In this document: positions 17,188 to 25,069 of the stretch, piece after piece
How positions within the stretch are numbered: position 1 is the stretch's first letter
Layout of the letters: each line of letters begins with the position of its first letter
Source: 66-474 sp035281745
Lineage (GTDB): Bacteria; Pseudomonadota; Gammaproteobacteria; Xanthomonadales; Rhodanobacteraceae
DNA: 64,000 nt
NCBI GenBank assembly: GCA_035281745.1
Contig: DATEDI010000005.1
Location: 1 to 64,000, forward strand
Direction of reading: 5' to 3'
Notes under the pieces: generated by a model
Database searches by the model: none
What the model was told of the DNA's origin: nothing
The model's input: the letters and a program-made list of their open reading frames with translations, nothing else
Program-made: the position numbers and the translations under genes

Positions 17188-17767
17188 GCTTTTCGCGCAA
17201 TACCGCCAACGCCTGCCCGCGATGACTGATGCGGTTCTTCAATGCGGGTTCGAGTTCGGCCGAGCCCAGCCCGCCGCCGTCGTCGGGCAGGAACACCGGG
17301 TCGTAGCCAAAGCCGCGTTCGCCGCGTGGCGCGGTGAGCACGCGGCCCGGCCAGCGGCCGGTCGCGATAATCGGATCGGGATCGTCGGCGCCACGCAGCA
17401 GCGCGAGTACGCATGTGAAATGCGCGCTGCGCTTCACATCCGGCACGTCTTCGAGTTCGCGCAGAAGCTTGACGTTGTTGGCGGCGTTGTCGCCATGCAC
17501 GCCGGCGTAGCGTGCCGAATAAAGCCCCGGCGCACCATCCAGCACATTCACGCACAGCCCGGAATCGTCCGCCAGCGCAGGCATGCCGGACGCACGTGCC
17601 GCGTGGCGGGCCTTCAGGATCGCATTCTCGACGAAGGTGAGTCCGATTTCCTCGGCGTCGCCGATACCGATTTCGTTTTGCGCGACCAACTCAATGCCGC
17701 TGCCCGCCAACAGTTCGCGCAGTTCGACGAGTTTGCCGGCGTTGCCGCTGGCCAGCACCAGCTTCAT
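17147..17767 (-). CDS. rdgB: XTP/dITP diphosphatase (Ham1/RdgB)
   Basis: A 206-aa house-cleaning nucleotide pyrophosphatase that removes dITP, XTP and dXTP so they are not built into DNA or RNA. Signatures: LVLASGNAGKLVELRELL at the N-terminus, TFVENAILKARHAA, ADDSGLCVNVLDGAPGLYSA (Asp ligands), GERGFGYDPVFLPDDGG and NRISHRGQAL. The last ten residues, PSPTCGSGLG, come from the neighbouring mobile repeat and not from the family. The start overlaps the rph stop by 4 nt, and the stop overlaps the DUF559 ATG by 3 nt. Confidence 0.95.
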   Translation of the reverse strand: MKLVLASGNAGKLVELRELLAGSGIELVAQNEIGIGDAEEIGLTFVENAILKARHAARASGMPALADDSGLCVNVLDGAPGLYSARYAGVHGDNAANNVKLLRELEDVPDVKRSAHFTCVLALLRGADDPDPIIATGRWPGRVLTAPRGERGFGYDPVFLPDDGGGLGSAELEPALKNRISHRGQALAVLREKLLAPSPTCGSGLG

Positions 17768-18489
17768 TTTGCCAACGCCGTCCTTTGGGCTTCGATCAAT
17801 TCGCCGATGCCCTTCTGCGCCAGCGCCAGCAGCGCGTCGAGTTCGTCGTGGCGGAACGCATGGCCTTCGGCCGTGCCCTGCAACTCGATGAAGCCGCCGC
17901 CGTCGTTCATCACCACGTTCATGTCGGTGTCGCAGTTGGAATCTTCCGCATAATCGAGGTCCAGGACAGGCGCGCCCTGATACACGCCGACCGAAACCGC
18001 CGCGATCGCGCCGTGGATCGGATTGCGTTTCAGCGAGCCGCGTTCCATCAGCACGTTCACCGCATCGACCAGCGCGACGTACGCGCCGGTGATGGCCGCG
18101 GTGCGAGTACCGCCGTCGGCCTGCAGCACGTCGCAGTCAAGCGTGATCACGCGTTCGCCCAACGCCACGCGGTCGACGCAGGCGCGCAAGCCGCGCCCGA
18201 TCAGACGCTGGATTTCCATGGTGCGGCCACCCTGGCCGCCGCGCGCGGCTTCGCGCTGGCTGCGTTCACTCGTCGCGCGCGGCAACATCCCGTATTCGGC
18301 GGTGACCCAGCCTTCGCCCTTGCCGCGCAGCCACGGCGGAATGCGCTCCTCGATGCTGGCGGTGCACAGCACGCGCGTATCGCCCATGCCGATCAGCACC
18401 GAACCTTCGGCGTGACGGGTGTAATGGCGTTCGATCGTGACTGCACGCAGCGCATCGGGCGCGCGACCGGAAGGACGCATGATGGTCAT
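17764..18489 (-). CDS. rph: Ribonuclease PH
   Basis: A 241-aa phosphate-dependent 3'-5' exoribonuclease that trims tRNA 3' ends. Family sequence is clear: MRPSGRAPDALRAVTIERHY, GSVLIGMGDTRVLCTASIEE, VTAEYGMLPRATSERSQREA, TMEIQRLIGRGLRACVD, ITLDCDVLQADGGTRTAAIT and DLDYAEDSNCDTDMNVVMN. The start at 18489 (MTIMRPSGR) is chosen, though the ATG three codons later is possible. First gene of the rph-rdgB-(DUF559)-hemW-CPXCG unit, divergent from yicC with 67 nt between them. Confidence 0.95.
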   Translation of the reverse strand: MTIMRPSGRAPDALRAVTIERHYTRHAEGSVLIGMGDTRVLCTASIEERIPPWLRGKGEGWVTAEYGMLPRATSERSQREAARGGQGGRTMEIQRLIGRGLRACVDRVALGERVITLDCDVLQADGGTRTAAITGAYVALVDAVNVLMERGSLKRNPIHGAIAAVSVGVYQGAPVLDLDYAEDSNCDTDMNVVMNDGGGFIELQGTAEGHAFRHDELDALLALAQKGIGELIEAQRTALAK

Positions 18490-18556
18490 CGAAAGGTATC
18501 CGCAAGGAGCCTGACAGTTTACCATCGCGTTTCGTTGCGTTTGCCCGGAACCATCC

Positions 18557-19417
18557 ATGATCCGCAGCATGACCGCCTACGCGAACACCGAATCCACCAC
18601 GCCGCAAGGCTGGCTGGCGTGCGAGGTGCGCGCGGTGAATTCGCGCTTCCTCGAGGTCGGCGTGCGCCTGCCCGACGAGTTGCGCGCGCTGGAACCGCAA
18701 GTGCGCGAACACGTCGCGGCGCGGCTTGCGCGCGGCAAGGTCGATGCCACCTTCCGTTACCGCCCGCCGGCGGCCGCGTCGGACCTGTTGCTGGATGAGC
18801 GCACGGCCGCACAGCTGGCAACGGTCGCGGGCGCGCTCAAGGACAACTTTCCGCAGCTTGCCACCGACTTCGCGGCGCTGCTCGACTGGCCGGGCCTGCT
18901 GGTGAAGCCGGAACTCGATCAGGCCGGGCTGGCGCAGGCGGCGCTGGCACTACTGGACCGCTCGCTGGATGAATTCATCGTCGGGCGGTCGCGCGAAGGC
19001 GAAAAGCTTGCGACGGCACTGCGCGAGCGGCTGGACGGCATCGAGCGCATCGTCGCCGAGGTGCGCACGCTGCTGCCCGACATTCGCGCGGCGCTGCGCG
19101 CGAAACTGGAGTCACGGCTCGCCGACCTGGCGCAATCCGCCGAGCCCGGCCGACTGGAACAGGAGCTGGTGCTGCAACTTTCGCGCATCGACGTGGACGA
19201 GGAACTTGACCGCCTCGCCGCCCACGTGGGCGAGGCGCGCCGCGTCCTCGCGCTGGACGAACCTGTCGGCCGCCGGCTGGATTTCCTGATGCAGGAATTC
19301 AATCGCGAGGCCAACACGCTGGCGTCGAAATCCGTCGATCAGCGCGCCACCCGCGCGGCGGTGGATCTGAAAGTGTTGATCGAGCAGATGCGCGAACAGG
19401 TGCAGAATCTGGAATGA
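18557..19417 (+). CDS. yicC: YicC family endoribonuclease
   Basis: A 286-aa protein of the YicC/YloC family, shown in E. coli to be an endoribonuclease acting in RNA turnover. The N-terminal YicC domain begins MIRSMTAYANTES and includes CEVRAVNSRFLEVGVRLP. The C-terminal DUF1732 part has EELDRLAAHVGEARRVL, GRRLDFLMQEFNREANTLAS and VLIEQMREQVQNLE. In related genomes yicC is usually followed by gmk. Here an integrase follows, so the mobile element begins just after this stop codon. Confidence 0.94.
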   Translation: MIRSMTAYANTESTTPQGWLACEVRAVNSRFLEVGVRLPDELRALEPQVREHVAARLARGKVDATFRYRPPAAASDLLLDERTAAQLATVAGALKDNFPQLATDFAALLDWPGLLVKPELDQAGLAQAALALLDRSLDEFIVGRSREGEKLATALRERLDGIERIVAEVRTLLPDIRAALRAKLESRLADLAQSAEPGRLEQELVLQLSRIDVDEELDRLAAHVGEARRVLALDEPVGRRLDFLMQEFNREANTLASKSVDQRATRAAVDLKVLIEQMREQVQNLE

Positions 19418-19526
19418 CGTCCAGCAACGTCCTATAAAGTCTCAGAAACCCGCACTGCATCTACGTTTCAGCACTCAATATACTCCCGTGTCGTTTTGCT
19501 GAATCCTGCAAAATCCGGTACAAAGT

Positions 19527-19579
19527 TTGTACCCATGGTTGTACCCACAAGTACGGCGCATGGTATTTTGTGGGTACAA
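19527..19579. repeat. Integrase arm-type or operator repeats
   Basis: TTGTACCCA occurs at 19527-19535 and 19539-19547, and its reverse complement at 19571-19579. The last two extend to a perfect 12-bp inverted repeat, TTGTACCCACAA / TTGTGGGTACAA (19539-19550 and 19568-19579). They lie just upstream of the integrase start. This pattern fits arm-type integrase binding sites or an autoregulatory operator at attL. Confidence 0.6.
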
Positions 19580-19594
19580 ACGAAAGGATCATTC

Positions 19595-20875
19595 ATGGGC
19601 AAGCTGACCGATGTGGCCATCCGTAACTGGATCAAGGCGGGTGAATTGTTCGAAGGGCGTAGCGATGGCGATGGGTTGTCCCTGCGTTACCGGGAAAGGG
19701 ATGGTGCACCGCGCTGGCTGTTCCGCTACCAGTTCGCCGGGAAGGCAAGGGTCCTGCAGCTAGGCAGCTATCGTGATCTGTCGCTTGCCGACGCGCGCAA
19801 GGCTGCCAAGGAAATGCGGGCACGTGTGGTGCTTGGGTTCGACGTGGCAGCGCAGAAAAAGGAGCGCCGGCGTGAGGCCGTTGCAAAGATCGAAGCGGAA
19901 CGGTCAGTGGTGACCATGTCCATGCTGGCCGATGAATACTTCGCGGCTCGCATCCTCGGTCATTGGAAACACCCAAATATCGTGCGTAGCAGGATCGAGC
20001 GCGACATCAAGCCAGCCATCGGCAGAATGCCTGTTGGCGAAGTGCGCCCCTCGCACATTGACGCGATGCTGAAAGGCATTGTCGCGCGCGGTGCGCCGAC
20101 CATGGCGAACGACGTCTTGCGTTGGGTAAAGCGGATGTTTGACTACGCGCTCAAACGCGAGATGGTGCTGAATAATCCCGCCACGGCTTTCGATCCGTCC
20201 GATGCAGGGGGCAAGGAAGAAGCCCGCACGCGGTGGTTGACCCGCACCGAGTTGGTGCAGCTATTCACGGCCCTGAAGAACGCCAAGGGTTGGACGCATG
20301 AAAATTCCCTCACGGTGAAGTTGCTGCTGATGCTTGCGGTCCGCAAATCGGAGTTGGTCGCGGCGCGGATCGCCGAATTCGATCTGGATACCGCCGTCTG
20401 GCACCTGCCGGCCGAGCGTACGAAGACGGACGCCGCCATCGATATCCCGTTGCCACGCCAAGCGGTCGCGTTACTGGACGAACTGGTGCGGCTGTCGGGA
20501 GGCGGTGCATGGCTGTTGCCCGCGCGCAAGATACAGACGCGCATGTTCCCTCATATCGACCCGAACACCCTCAACGCCGCGATGGCCAAAAGTATCCGGC
20601 CCCTGATGGGCGGTTGCGAGCCATTTACCATCCACGATTTCAGGCGTACTGCGCGCACGCACCTGGAAGCGCTTGGAACTTTGCCGCATGTTGCGGAGCG
20701 TTGCCTGAATCACAAAATCAAAGGTGTCGAAGGTGTCTACAATCGCCACGATTACTTTCAGGAACGCAAGGCGGCCCTGCAGGTATGGGCTGATCTGCTG
20801 ACGGAACTTGAATCTGGCGATGCGGGCAAGGTGATACCGATCCAACGCAAGTCTGCTCGAGCTCGAGCTTCTTAG
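19595..20875 (+). CDS. int: Tyrosine site-specific integrase (DUF4102/P4-like)
   Basis: A 426-aa tyrosine recombinase that would insert and excise the element. An N-terminal DUF4102-type arm-binding domain (about 1-95) contains GDGLSLRYRERDGAPRWLFR and RVLQLGSYRDLSLADARKAA. A SAM-like core-binding domain and the catalytic domain follow: Arg250 in LAVRKSE, His347-x-x-Arg350 in IHDFRRT, and Tyr382 in GVYNRHDY. The ATG at 19595 has AAAGGA upstream, and an in-frame ATG 33 codons earlier is inside the repeat region. It lies 178 nt after yicC, pointing away from it, as expected at the attL end. Confidence 0.93.
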   Translation: MGKLTDVAIRNWIKAGELFEGRSDGDGLSLRYRERDGAPRWLFRYQFAGKARVLQLGSYRDLSLADARKAAKEMRARVVLGFDVAAQKKERRREAVAKIEAERSVVTMSMLADEYFAARILGHWKHPNIVRSRIERDIKPAIGRMPVGEVRPSHIDAMLKGIVARGAPTMANDVLRWVKRMFDYALKREMVLNNPATAFDPSDAGGKEEARTRWLTRTELVQLFTALKNAKGWTHENSLTVKLLLMLAVRKSELVAARIAEFDLDTAVWHLPAERTKTDAAIDIPLPRQAVALLDELVRLSGGGAWLLPARKIQTRMFPHIDPNTLNAAMAKSIRPLMGGCEPFTIHDFRRTARTHLEALGTLPHVAERCLNHKIKGVEGVYNRHDYFQERKAALQVWADLLTELESGDAGKVIPIQRKSARARAS

Positions 20876-20912
20876 TGCTGCTGCCGTTGGACGCTGATTT
20901 AAGTTCAGTCGT

Positions 20913-20950
20913 GGTTGTCACTTGACAACCTTATCATCCGAACCCATACT
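20913..20950 (+). promoter_or_regulatory. Promoter with overlapping dyad for the 20962/21240 gene pair
   Basis: TTGACA (20922-20927), a 17-nt spacer and CATACT (20945-20950) form a good sigma-70 promoter 12 nt before the first gene. The -35 sits inside a perfect dyad GGTTGTC-ACTT-GACAACC (20913-20930). An operator over the -35 fits autoregulation by the HTH protein encoded downstream, as is common for toxin-antitoxin pairs. Confidence 0.65.
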
Positions 20951-20961
20951 GGAATTGCTGA

Positions 20962-21237
20962 ATGGCCCGTCCTCCGCATCCGAAGAAGGAAATCGAAGAG
21001 GCAATCAAGCACGCAGAAGCTGAAGGTTGGCGCGTAAAGGCTGGAGGCAGCCACGCTTGGGGCAAGATTTACTGCCCCTACAACGATCACGAGTGCCGTT
21101 GTGGCGAGTTCTGCATCACCAGCGTATGGAGCACGCCCAAGAACCCCGGCAATCACGCCCGCGCACTACGGCGGGTCGTGGACAACTGCACGAATCGCAA
21201 GCGGCTACGCGATGCCAGCTCGATACCCGAGGACTGA
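20962..21237 (+). CDS. Small HicA-like protein, possible toxin
   Basis: A 91-aa protein starting MARPPHPKKEIEEAIKHAEA. The layout of an N-terminal helix, GWRVKAGGSHAWGKIYCPYN (glycine loop with a central histidine) and a short beta segment recalls the double-stranded-RNA-binding fold of HicA mRNA interferases (usual core G-G-S-H). Two cysteine pairs (HECRCGEFC) are unusual for HicA. It is followed 2 nt later by an HTH-bearing gene and preceded by a promoter/operator, which favours a type II toxin-antitoxin pair. Toxicity is inference. Confidence 0.6.
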   Translation: MARPPHPKKEIEEAIKHAEAEGWRVKAGGSHAWGKIYCPYNDHECRCGEFCITSVWSTPKNPGNHARALRRVVDNCTNRKRLRDASSIPED

Positions 21238-21239
21238 CC

Positions 21240-21764
21240 ATGGAATACACCTTCACCCTGAAATACCAGCTCAATGAGCAAGACAGCGATCTGGACGCCT
21301 TGGTGGAACGCCTGGGCGAAGCTGGTTGCGACGATGCGCTGGTGGGCATCGGGCAGCCGGGTCGGTTGGCGTTGGAGTTCACCCGCGCGGCCGATAGCGC
21401 CCAAACCGCCGTGCGTAGTGCGCTGGCTGACGTCAAACGAACTGTCCCGACTGCGCGATTGATTGAGATGACACCGGATTTCGTCGGGCTTACCGATGTA
21501 GCGGAGGTCGTGGGAGTATCGCGTCAGAATATACGCAAGCTCATGCTTGCCCATACCGGTAGTTTTCCAGCGCCGGTCCACGAGGGCAGTGCTTCGATCT
21601 GGCATCTTGCGGAGGTACTGACCTGGCTGGATGCCAAAGGGGGCTATGCACTGGAGCGGAGCACGCTGGAAGTGTCGAGGATAGCCTTGCAGGTCAATCT
21701 CGCCAAAGAAGCGCATCGTCTGCCGGCAGGTAAAGCTCGACAACTCAACCAGCTCGTTAGCTGA
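21240..21764 (+). CDS. HTH DNA-binding protein, possible antitoxin of the 20962 gene
   Basis: A 174-aa protein. The N-terminal half (about 1-75) is a small alpha-beta module, EYTFTLKYQLNEQDSDLDAL then DDALVGIGQPGRLALEF. The C-terminal half has a MerR/AlpA-type helix-turn-helix, GLTDVAEVVGVSRQNIRKLM, with a wing-like IWHLAEVLTWLD. It starts 2 nt after the stop of the small HicA-like gene. A two-domain protein with a ligand-like N-part and an HTH fits an antitoxin that represses its own operon through the upstream dyad. Confidence 0.65.
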   Translation: MEYTFTLKYQLNEQDSDLDALVERLGEAGCDDALVGIGQPGRLALEFTRAADSAQTAVRSALADVKRTVPTARLIEMTPDFVGLTDVAEVVGVSRQNIRKLMLAHTGSFPAPVHEGSASIWHLAEVLTWLDAKGGYALERSTLEVSRIALQVNLAKEAHRLPAGKARQLNQLVS

Positions 21765-21829
21765 CGAATCTTCGCGCGGCTGTCGCCGTCGTGCGCTGAC
21801 CAACTTTGAAGAGTGCAGGGACGGGTCCG

Positions 21830-22333
21830 ATGCCGACGAGTGTCAAGAAGCGAATCACGGTGCGGGAATTGCGCGAGCACCCGGAGCGATACCCCCACAT
21901 CGCGCAAGCGGCGGAATCGTTCAAGCCACTGGTCGCGCGCTTCCTGGCCGCGAAAAAGGAAGCCGAGCAGGTATTCGAAAGTCTGCGCGGCGCAGACATG
22001 GACGAGGCGGTGGCCTATTGCCGTGAGCACCCGCTCAGTCCGGAGGCCGTCGCGGTGTTGATCCATGTAGCGCGCAGAGCGCACATACTGGAAAAGGCCA
22101 AGGCTGCCGTATCGACCAAGCTTGCCAACGACCCCAAGCAAGCTGCCATGCGCGAGACGTTCGAACTCTGGCACGAATGGCGCGCTGGTAAATCGGTGCA
22201 CAAATCCGCTGCAGCGTTCGCCCGCTACATCGTCGGCAAATTCCCCGTCATCGAAAGCCCCATGACCGTGCAGCGCTGGGTGACGACGTGGACCAGGCAA
22301 AAGCCAAGCCAAGTACCAGAAAGTATGCCGTGA
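21830..22333 (+). CDS. Hypothetical protein (167 aa)
   Basis: Not recognised. The likely start is the ATG at 21830 (MPTSVKKRITVRELREHP), though a TTG at 21806 would extend it. The protein is mainly helical, lacks membrane segments, and contains HPERYPHIAQAAESFKPLVA and FELWHEWRAGKSVHKSAAAF. The last part, SAAAFARYIVGKFPVIESPM then TVQRWVTTW, resembles a helix-turn-helix of transposase or resolvase type. It may be an element-specific DNA-binding protein. Confidence 0.55.
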   Translation: MPTSVKKRITVRELREHPERYPHIAQAAESFKPLVARFLAAKKEAEQVFESLRGADMDEAVAYCREHPLSPEAVAVLIHVARRAHILEKAKAAVSTKLANDPKQAAMRETFELWHEWRAGKSVHKSAAAFARYIVGKFPVIESPMTVQRWVTTWTRQKPSQVPESMP

Positions 22334-22340
22334 GCCAGTA

Positions 22341-22380
22341 GCGTATATATCGTGCTGGCTGCGTATGCATCGTGCCGGTT
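22341..22380. repeat. Two 20-bp tandem repeats upstream of alpA
   Basis: GCGTATATATCGTGCTGGCT is followed at once by GCGTATGCATCGTGCCGGTT, 16 of 20 positions the same. The pair lies about 95 nt before the AlpA-like gene and may be a binding site for an element regulator. Confidence 0.5.
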
Positions 22381-22474
22381 CAGGTGATGAATCCCGCGCG
22401 CAGATGTAGATAGTAGGCATCGCCTCGTTCAAGGCCGCCCACGCAATTTGGCGTGAGCGCATAAGGACAACGCG

Positions 22475-22705
22475 ATGCAACCCCACACTATCTCCACGAC
22501 CCCTGCCAACCTCGTTCTGCTCCGCCTGCCGCAGGTGAAGGCCCAAACCGGGTTAAGCCGCTCCGAGCTCTATCGCCGCGTCGCCATCGGCACTTTCCCC
22601 GCGCCGGTCAAGATCGGCGAGCGCGCGAGCGCGTGGAGTTCTGTAGAGATCGAGCACTGGATCGCCGAACGCATCGCGCAGCGCGATGCGAAGGCGGTGG
22701 TCTGA
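22475..22705 (+). CDS. alpA: AlpA family transcriptional regulator
   Basis: A 76-aa excisionase-like regulator of the AlpA family, related to the MerR HTH fold. The signature is LLRLPQVKAQTGLSRSELYR, then GTFPAPVKIGERASAWSSVE and IEHWIAERIAQRD. In P4-like phages AlpA turns on the integrase gene and so promotes excision; a similar role in this ICE is likely. It is transcribed away from the integrase among short accessory genes. Confidence 0.85.
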   Translation: MQPHTISTTPANLVLLRLPQVKAQTGLSRSELYRRVAIGTFPAPVKIGERASAWSSVEIEHWIAERIAQRDAKAVV

Positions 22706-22833
22706 GCGCCCGAAGCAAAGTTCGTGGATTCCGATCGGGAACCCCAGCCCGGCCGACAACATTCATTTGATACTTGCTTGCACAGGCGCGCTGATCCGTT
22801 AACGTGCGCTGCGCATTGGCAGAAGGAGAGCTT

Positions 22834-23142
22834 GTGAAACTTTCGCTTTGGTACGTGCCAGGGACCGACGAGCAGATTGCCACCGCGACGAAAGCTGCGG
22901 AAGAAGAGTTGGAGAAGCGCCGGGTGACGGTCGAGGACGCCTTCAGCGCGACGGTTGAGCTCAACGACCTCGATGACGAAGCGGAAATTGCGGCGATCAT
23001 GCCGCAGGTTTTGGCGGTGAGCGCTTGGTATGCAGCCGAAGATGCTGCGTTCGAAACGCTGGCGCGTCTGACGGGCGAGTGGCCTGTGCAGGGATCGATG
23101 ATCGCCATCGAGCCGACCCGCAAGCAAAGCTCCTCCCGATAA
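22834..23142 (+). CDS. Hypothetical protein (102 aa, acidic)
   Basis: Not recognised. A GTG start with AAGGAG seven bases upstream gives VKLSLWYVPGTDEQIATATK. The middle is strongly acidic and helical (KAAEEELEKRRVTVEDAF, ELNDLDDEAEIAAIMP), and the end is basic. It lies directly upstream of parA, separated by a strong hairpin. Such small genes ahead of parA in ICEs are generally uncharacterised. Confidence 0.6.
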   Translation: MKLSLWYVPGTDEQIATATKAAEEELEKRRVTVEDAFSATVELNDLDDEAEIAAIMPQVLAVSAWYAAEDAAFETLARLTGEWPVQGSMIAIEPTRKQSSSR

Positions 23143-23162
23143 CCCAACGCGTTGCCGTTGAT

Positions 23163-23192
23163 CGGCCGTCGCACCTTTGGGTGCGACGGCCG
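23163..23192. terminator. Strong hairpin before parA (terminator or attenuator)
   Basis: A perfect 13-bp stem, CGGCCGTCGCACC and GGTGCGACGGCCG, with a TTTG loop. No T-run follows, so it may be a Rho-assisted terminator, an RNA-stabilising end for the upstream gene, or a partial block to parA expression. It ends 21 nt before the parA ATG. Confidence 0.5.
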
Positions 23193-23213
23193 CCCTCGGC
23201 TGGAGCTCCGACC

Positions 23214-23981
23214 ATGAAAACACTCGTCGTTGCCAATCAGAAAGGCGGCGTGGGAAAGACGACCCTGCTGGTGCACATGGCGCATTACGCGGCAGAAGCT
23301 GGAAACCGGGTACTGGTCATCGATCTGGACCCGCAGTGCAACACCACCAGCAGTCTGGAGGCATTCGCAAGCGACATCGCCGCGTCCGTACTGTTCGGGC
23401 CTCAATCGATCGACCTGAAACAGAAGCCTGAGCACCGCATTACCTTGATCGGTGCCGACAGTGCCCTGCTCAATGTCGACCGCGCCAGATTGGATGCGAC
23501 CCAAGCCTTCGTCGATCAAGTGCGCCATTTCGCGGACTCCGCGCAATTTGATCTTTGCCTGATCGACACCGCGCCGGCATTGGGTCTGCGCATGGTGGCG
23601 GCTGTCACCGCGGCGACCTACGTTATCTCTCCGATCGAGCTTGAGGCCTACAGCACCGACGGTATCGCTTCCATGCTGAGGACCATCTACGGCATCCGCC
23701 AGAAGTTGAATCCAGATCTGCAGTTCCTGGGCATGCTGCCCAGCCGTGTGAACACGCACAGCCCTGCGCAAAAGGCCAACTTGATCGATCTACTCAAGAG
23801 CCATTCCGACCTGGTTGTGCGCAAGGTGATCACGCAGCGAACCAGCACCGGCGAAGCGGCGAGTGCAAAGAAACCGGTTTGGGCAATCCGCAAGACATCC
23901 GCTCGAGATGCAGGCCAGGAGATGAAGACTGTACTCGCGCACATCATCGAAAAAATGGGAGGACTGCCCTATGACGCTTGA
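23214..23981 (+). CDS. parA: ParA family partition ATPase
   Basis: A 255-aa deviant-Walker ATPase of the ParA/Soj type. The motifs are KGGVGKTT (Walker A, with the signature first lysine), VIDLDPQCNTTS (A') and LIDTAPALG (Walker B). The protein is short and lacks an N-terminal HTH, as in chromosomal-type (Ib-like) ParA. With ParB it would maintain the excised circular element. The ATG has GGAG upstream, and the gene overlaps parB by 11 nt. Confidence 0.93.
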   Translation: MKTLVVANQKGGVGKTTLLVHMAHYAAEAGNRVLVIDLDPQCNTTSSLEAFASDIAASVLFGPQSIDLKQKPEHRITLIGADSALLNVDRARLDATQAFVDQVRHFADSAQFDLCLIDTAPALGLRMVAAVTAATYVISPIELEAYSTDGIASMLRTIYGIRQKLNPDLQFLGMLPSRVNTHSPAQKANLIDLLKSHSDLVVRKVITQRTSTGEAASAKKPVWAIRKTSARDAGQEMKTVLAHIIEKMGGLPYDA

Positions 23982-24951
23982 TCTTTCTTCACTGAGCGAC
24001 ATCAGTGCACTGATCCGGGGGCAGGATACGGGCAACGGTATCCGCAAAGTCAAGGTCGATGTGATCCAGCCGGACACGAACCAGCCGCGCAAGGCGTTTG
24101 ACGAAAGCGCCCTTGCCGAACTCGCCGCGAGCATTCAGTCGGTCGGCATCATCCAGCCGCCCGTGGTGCGGACTCACACTGACGGCTACATGCTAATTTC
24201 CGGTGAGCGACGCTGGCGCGCCGCGCGTCAGCTCGGCTGGGAGAAGATCGACGTGATCGTGCGCGACGATCTGAATGCGCATGCGCAGATGGTCGAAAAC
24301 ATCCAGCGCGAGGCCTTGAGTGCTTGGGAAATCTATCGTGTCATTGCCGGCGAACTTGACGCTGGCGCCAAGCAAGTCGATCTGGCTGCCGCGTTCGGCA
24401 AAAGCAAGCAATGGGTGGAGGCATACGCCGCGGTACGCAAGATGCCCGAAGTATTGGTGACGGCATTGCGTGAGAACCGAGTTGTCGGCATAACTGTGAT
24501 GGGCCGCCTGCACCGGTTGCACAACGATAGGCCGGATGTCGCCCGACGCCTGCTCGACTCCCCAGAGCCGATCACTCGCGGCATGATCGCAGATGCGATT
24601 GCTGAGATTTCCGCTCGACGGTTGGCGGTGACGTTCAATCCGCCACCTTCCAGCCTCTCGATCACAACCGCCGGGCTGGATATGCCGGCCGTGGATGAGG
24701 GGGGCGGTAAAGGGGAAGACGAGAACACGGCCGTTGTGGAAACATCAGCGCCGGAATCTTGCCTGAAGGCTTCCAAGCCACTGCCCATTCGTATTCGCGC
24801 CTGCTACGAGGACGCGAGCTGGGTCGTCAACTACGCACAGCAGCAAATCGGCGCTGATGGTAAGCGCTTGGTCTTGCTTCAAGGCGAAGGGGGCCTCCAA
24901 CGTTTCGAACCGCTCGGGGCTCTCAAGCTGGAATCCATCGAGTGTCTTTAA
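23971..24951 (+). CDS. parB: ParB family partition protein
   Basis: A 326-aa CTP/DNA-binding ParB homologue. The N-terminal domain shows QPDTNQPRKAFDESALAELA, then SIQSVGIIQPPVV and the box II motif ISGERRWRAARQLG. The HTH region includes QVDLAAAFGKSKQWVEAYAA. A variable linker follows, and a C-terminal domain of about 70 residues after LPIRIRACYEDASWVV is unlike the usual short ParB dimerisation domain. It is coupled to parA (11-nt overlap) and followed by a strong terminator. No clear parS is seen. Confidence 0.92.
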   Translation: MTLDLSSLSDISALIRGQDTGNGIRKVKVDVIQPDTNQPRKAFDESALAELAASIQSVGIIQPPVVRTHTDGYMLISGERRWRAARQLGWEKIDVIVRDDLNAHAQMVENIQREALSAWEIYRVIAGELDAGAKQVDLAAAFGKSKQWVEAYAAVRKMPEVLVTALRENRVVGITVMGRLHRLHNDRPDVARRLLDSPEPITRGMIADAIAEISARRLAVTFNPPPSSLSITTAGLDMPAVDEGGGKGEDENTAVVETSAPESCLKASKPLPIRIRACYEDASWVVNYAQQQIGADGKRLVLLQGEGGLQRFEPLGALKLESIECL

Positions 24952-24958
24952 CGATAGA

Positions 24959-24982
24959 AAAAGTACAGCACGCTGTACTTTT
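24959..24982. terminator. Intrinsic terminator after parB
   Basis: A perfect stem AAAAGTACAGC / GCTGTACTTTT with a 2-nt apex. The A-run on one side and T-run on the other allow termination in both directions. It starts 8 nt after the parB stop and separates partition from mobilisation genes. Confidence 0.82.
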
Positions 24983-24984
24983 CG

Positions 24985-25059
24985 CGAGGAGGAATGAGCT
25001 AGTGCAGGATAGGTTTGTCGGTAGCAAGTGGACCCTCCCTTGTCGTTCATTCCTCCTCG
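24985..25059. other. Candidate origin of transfer (oriT)
   Basis: A 75-nt stretch bounded by perfect 13-bp inverted repeats, CGAGGAGGAATGA (24985-24997) and TCATTCCTCCTCG (25047-25059), lying right upstream of the mobC-like and relaxase genes, where MobP elements usually keep oriT. The interior holds possible nick-region sequences (GTGCAGGATAGG). The assignment rests on position and symmetry only. The right arm also overlaps the leader of the mobC-like gene, so relaxosome binding could repress it. Confidence 0.55.
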
Positions 25060-25069
25060 TGAGCTGCTT

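Noticed and set aside
19418..19595. A tRNA gene as the integration site
   Set aside because: No cloverleaf, no T-loop GTTCGAATC-like motif was found next to the integrase.
22341..22380. Tandem repeats as a CRISPR fragment
   Set aside because: Only two directly joined 20-bp units without spacers and no cas genes.
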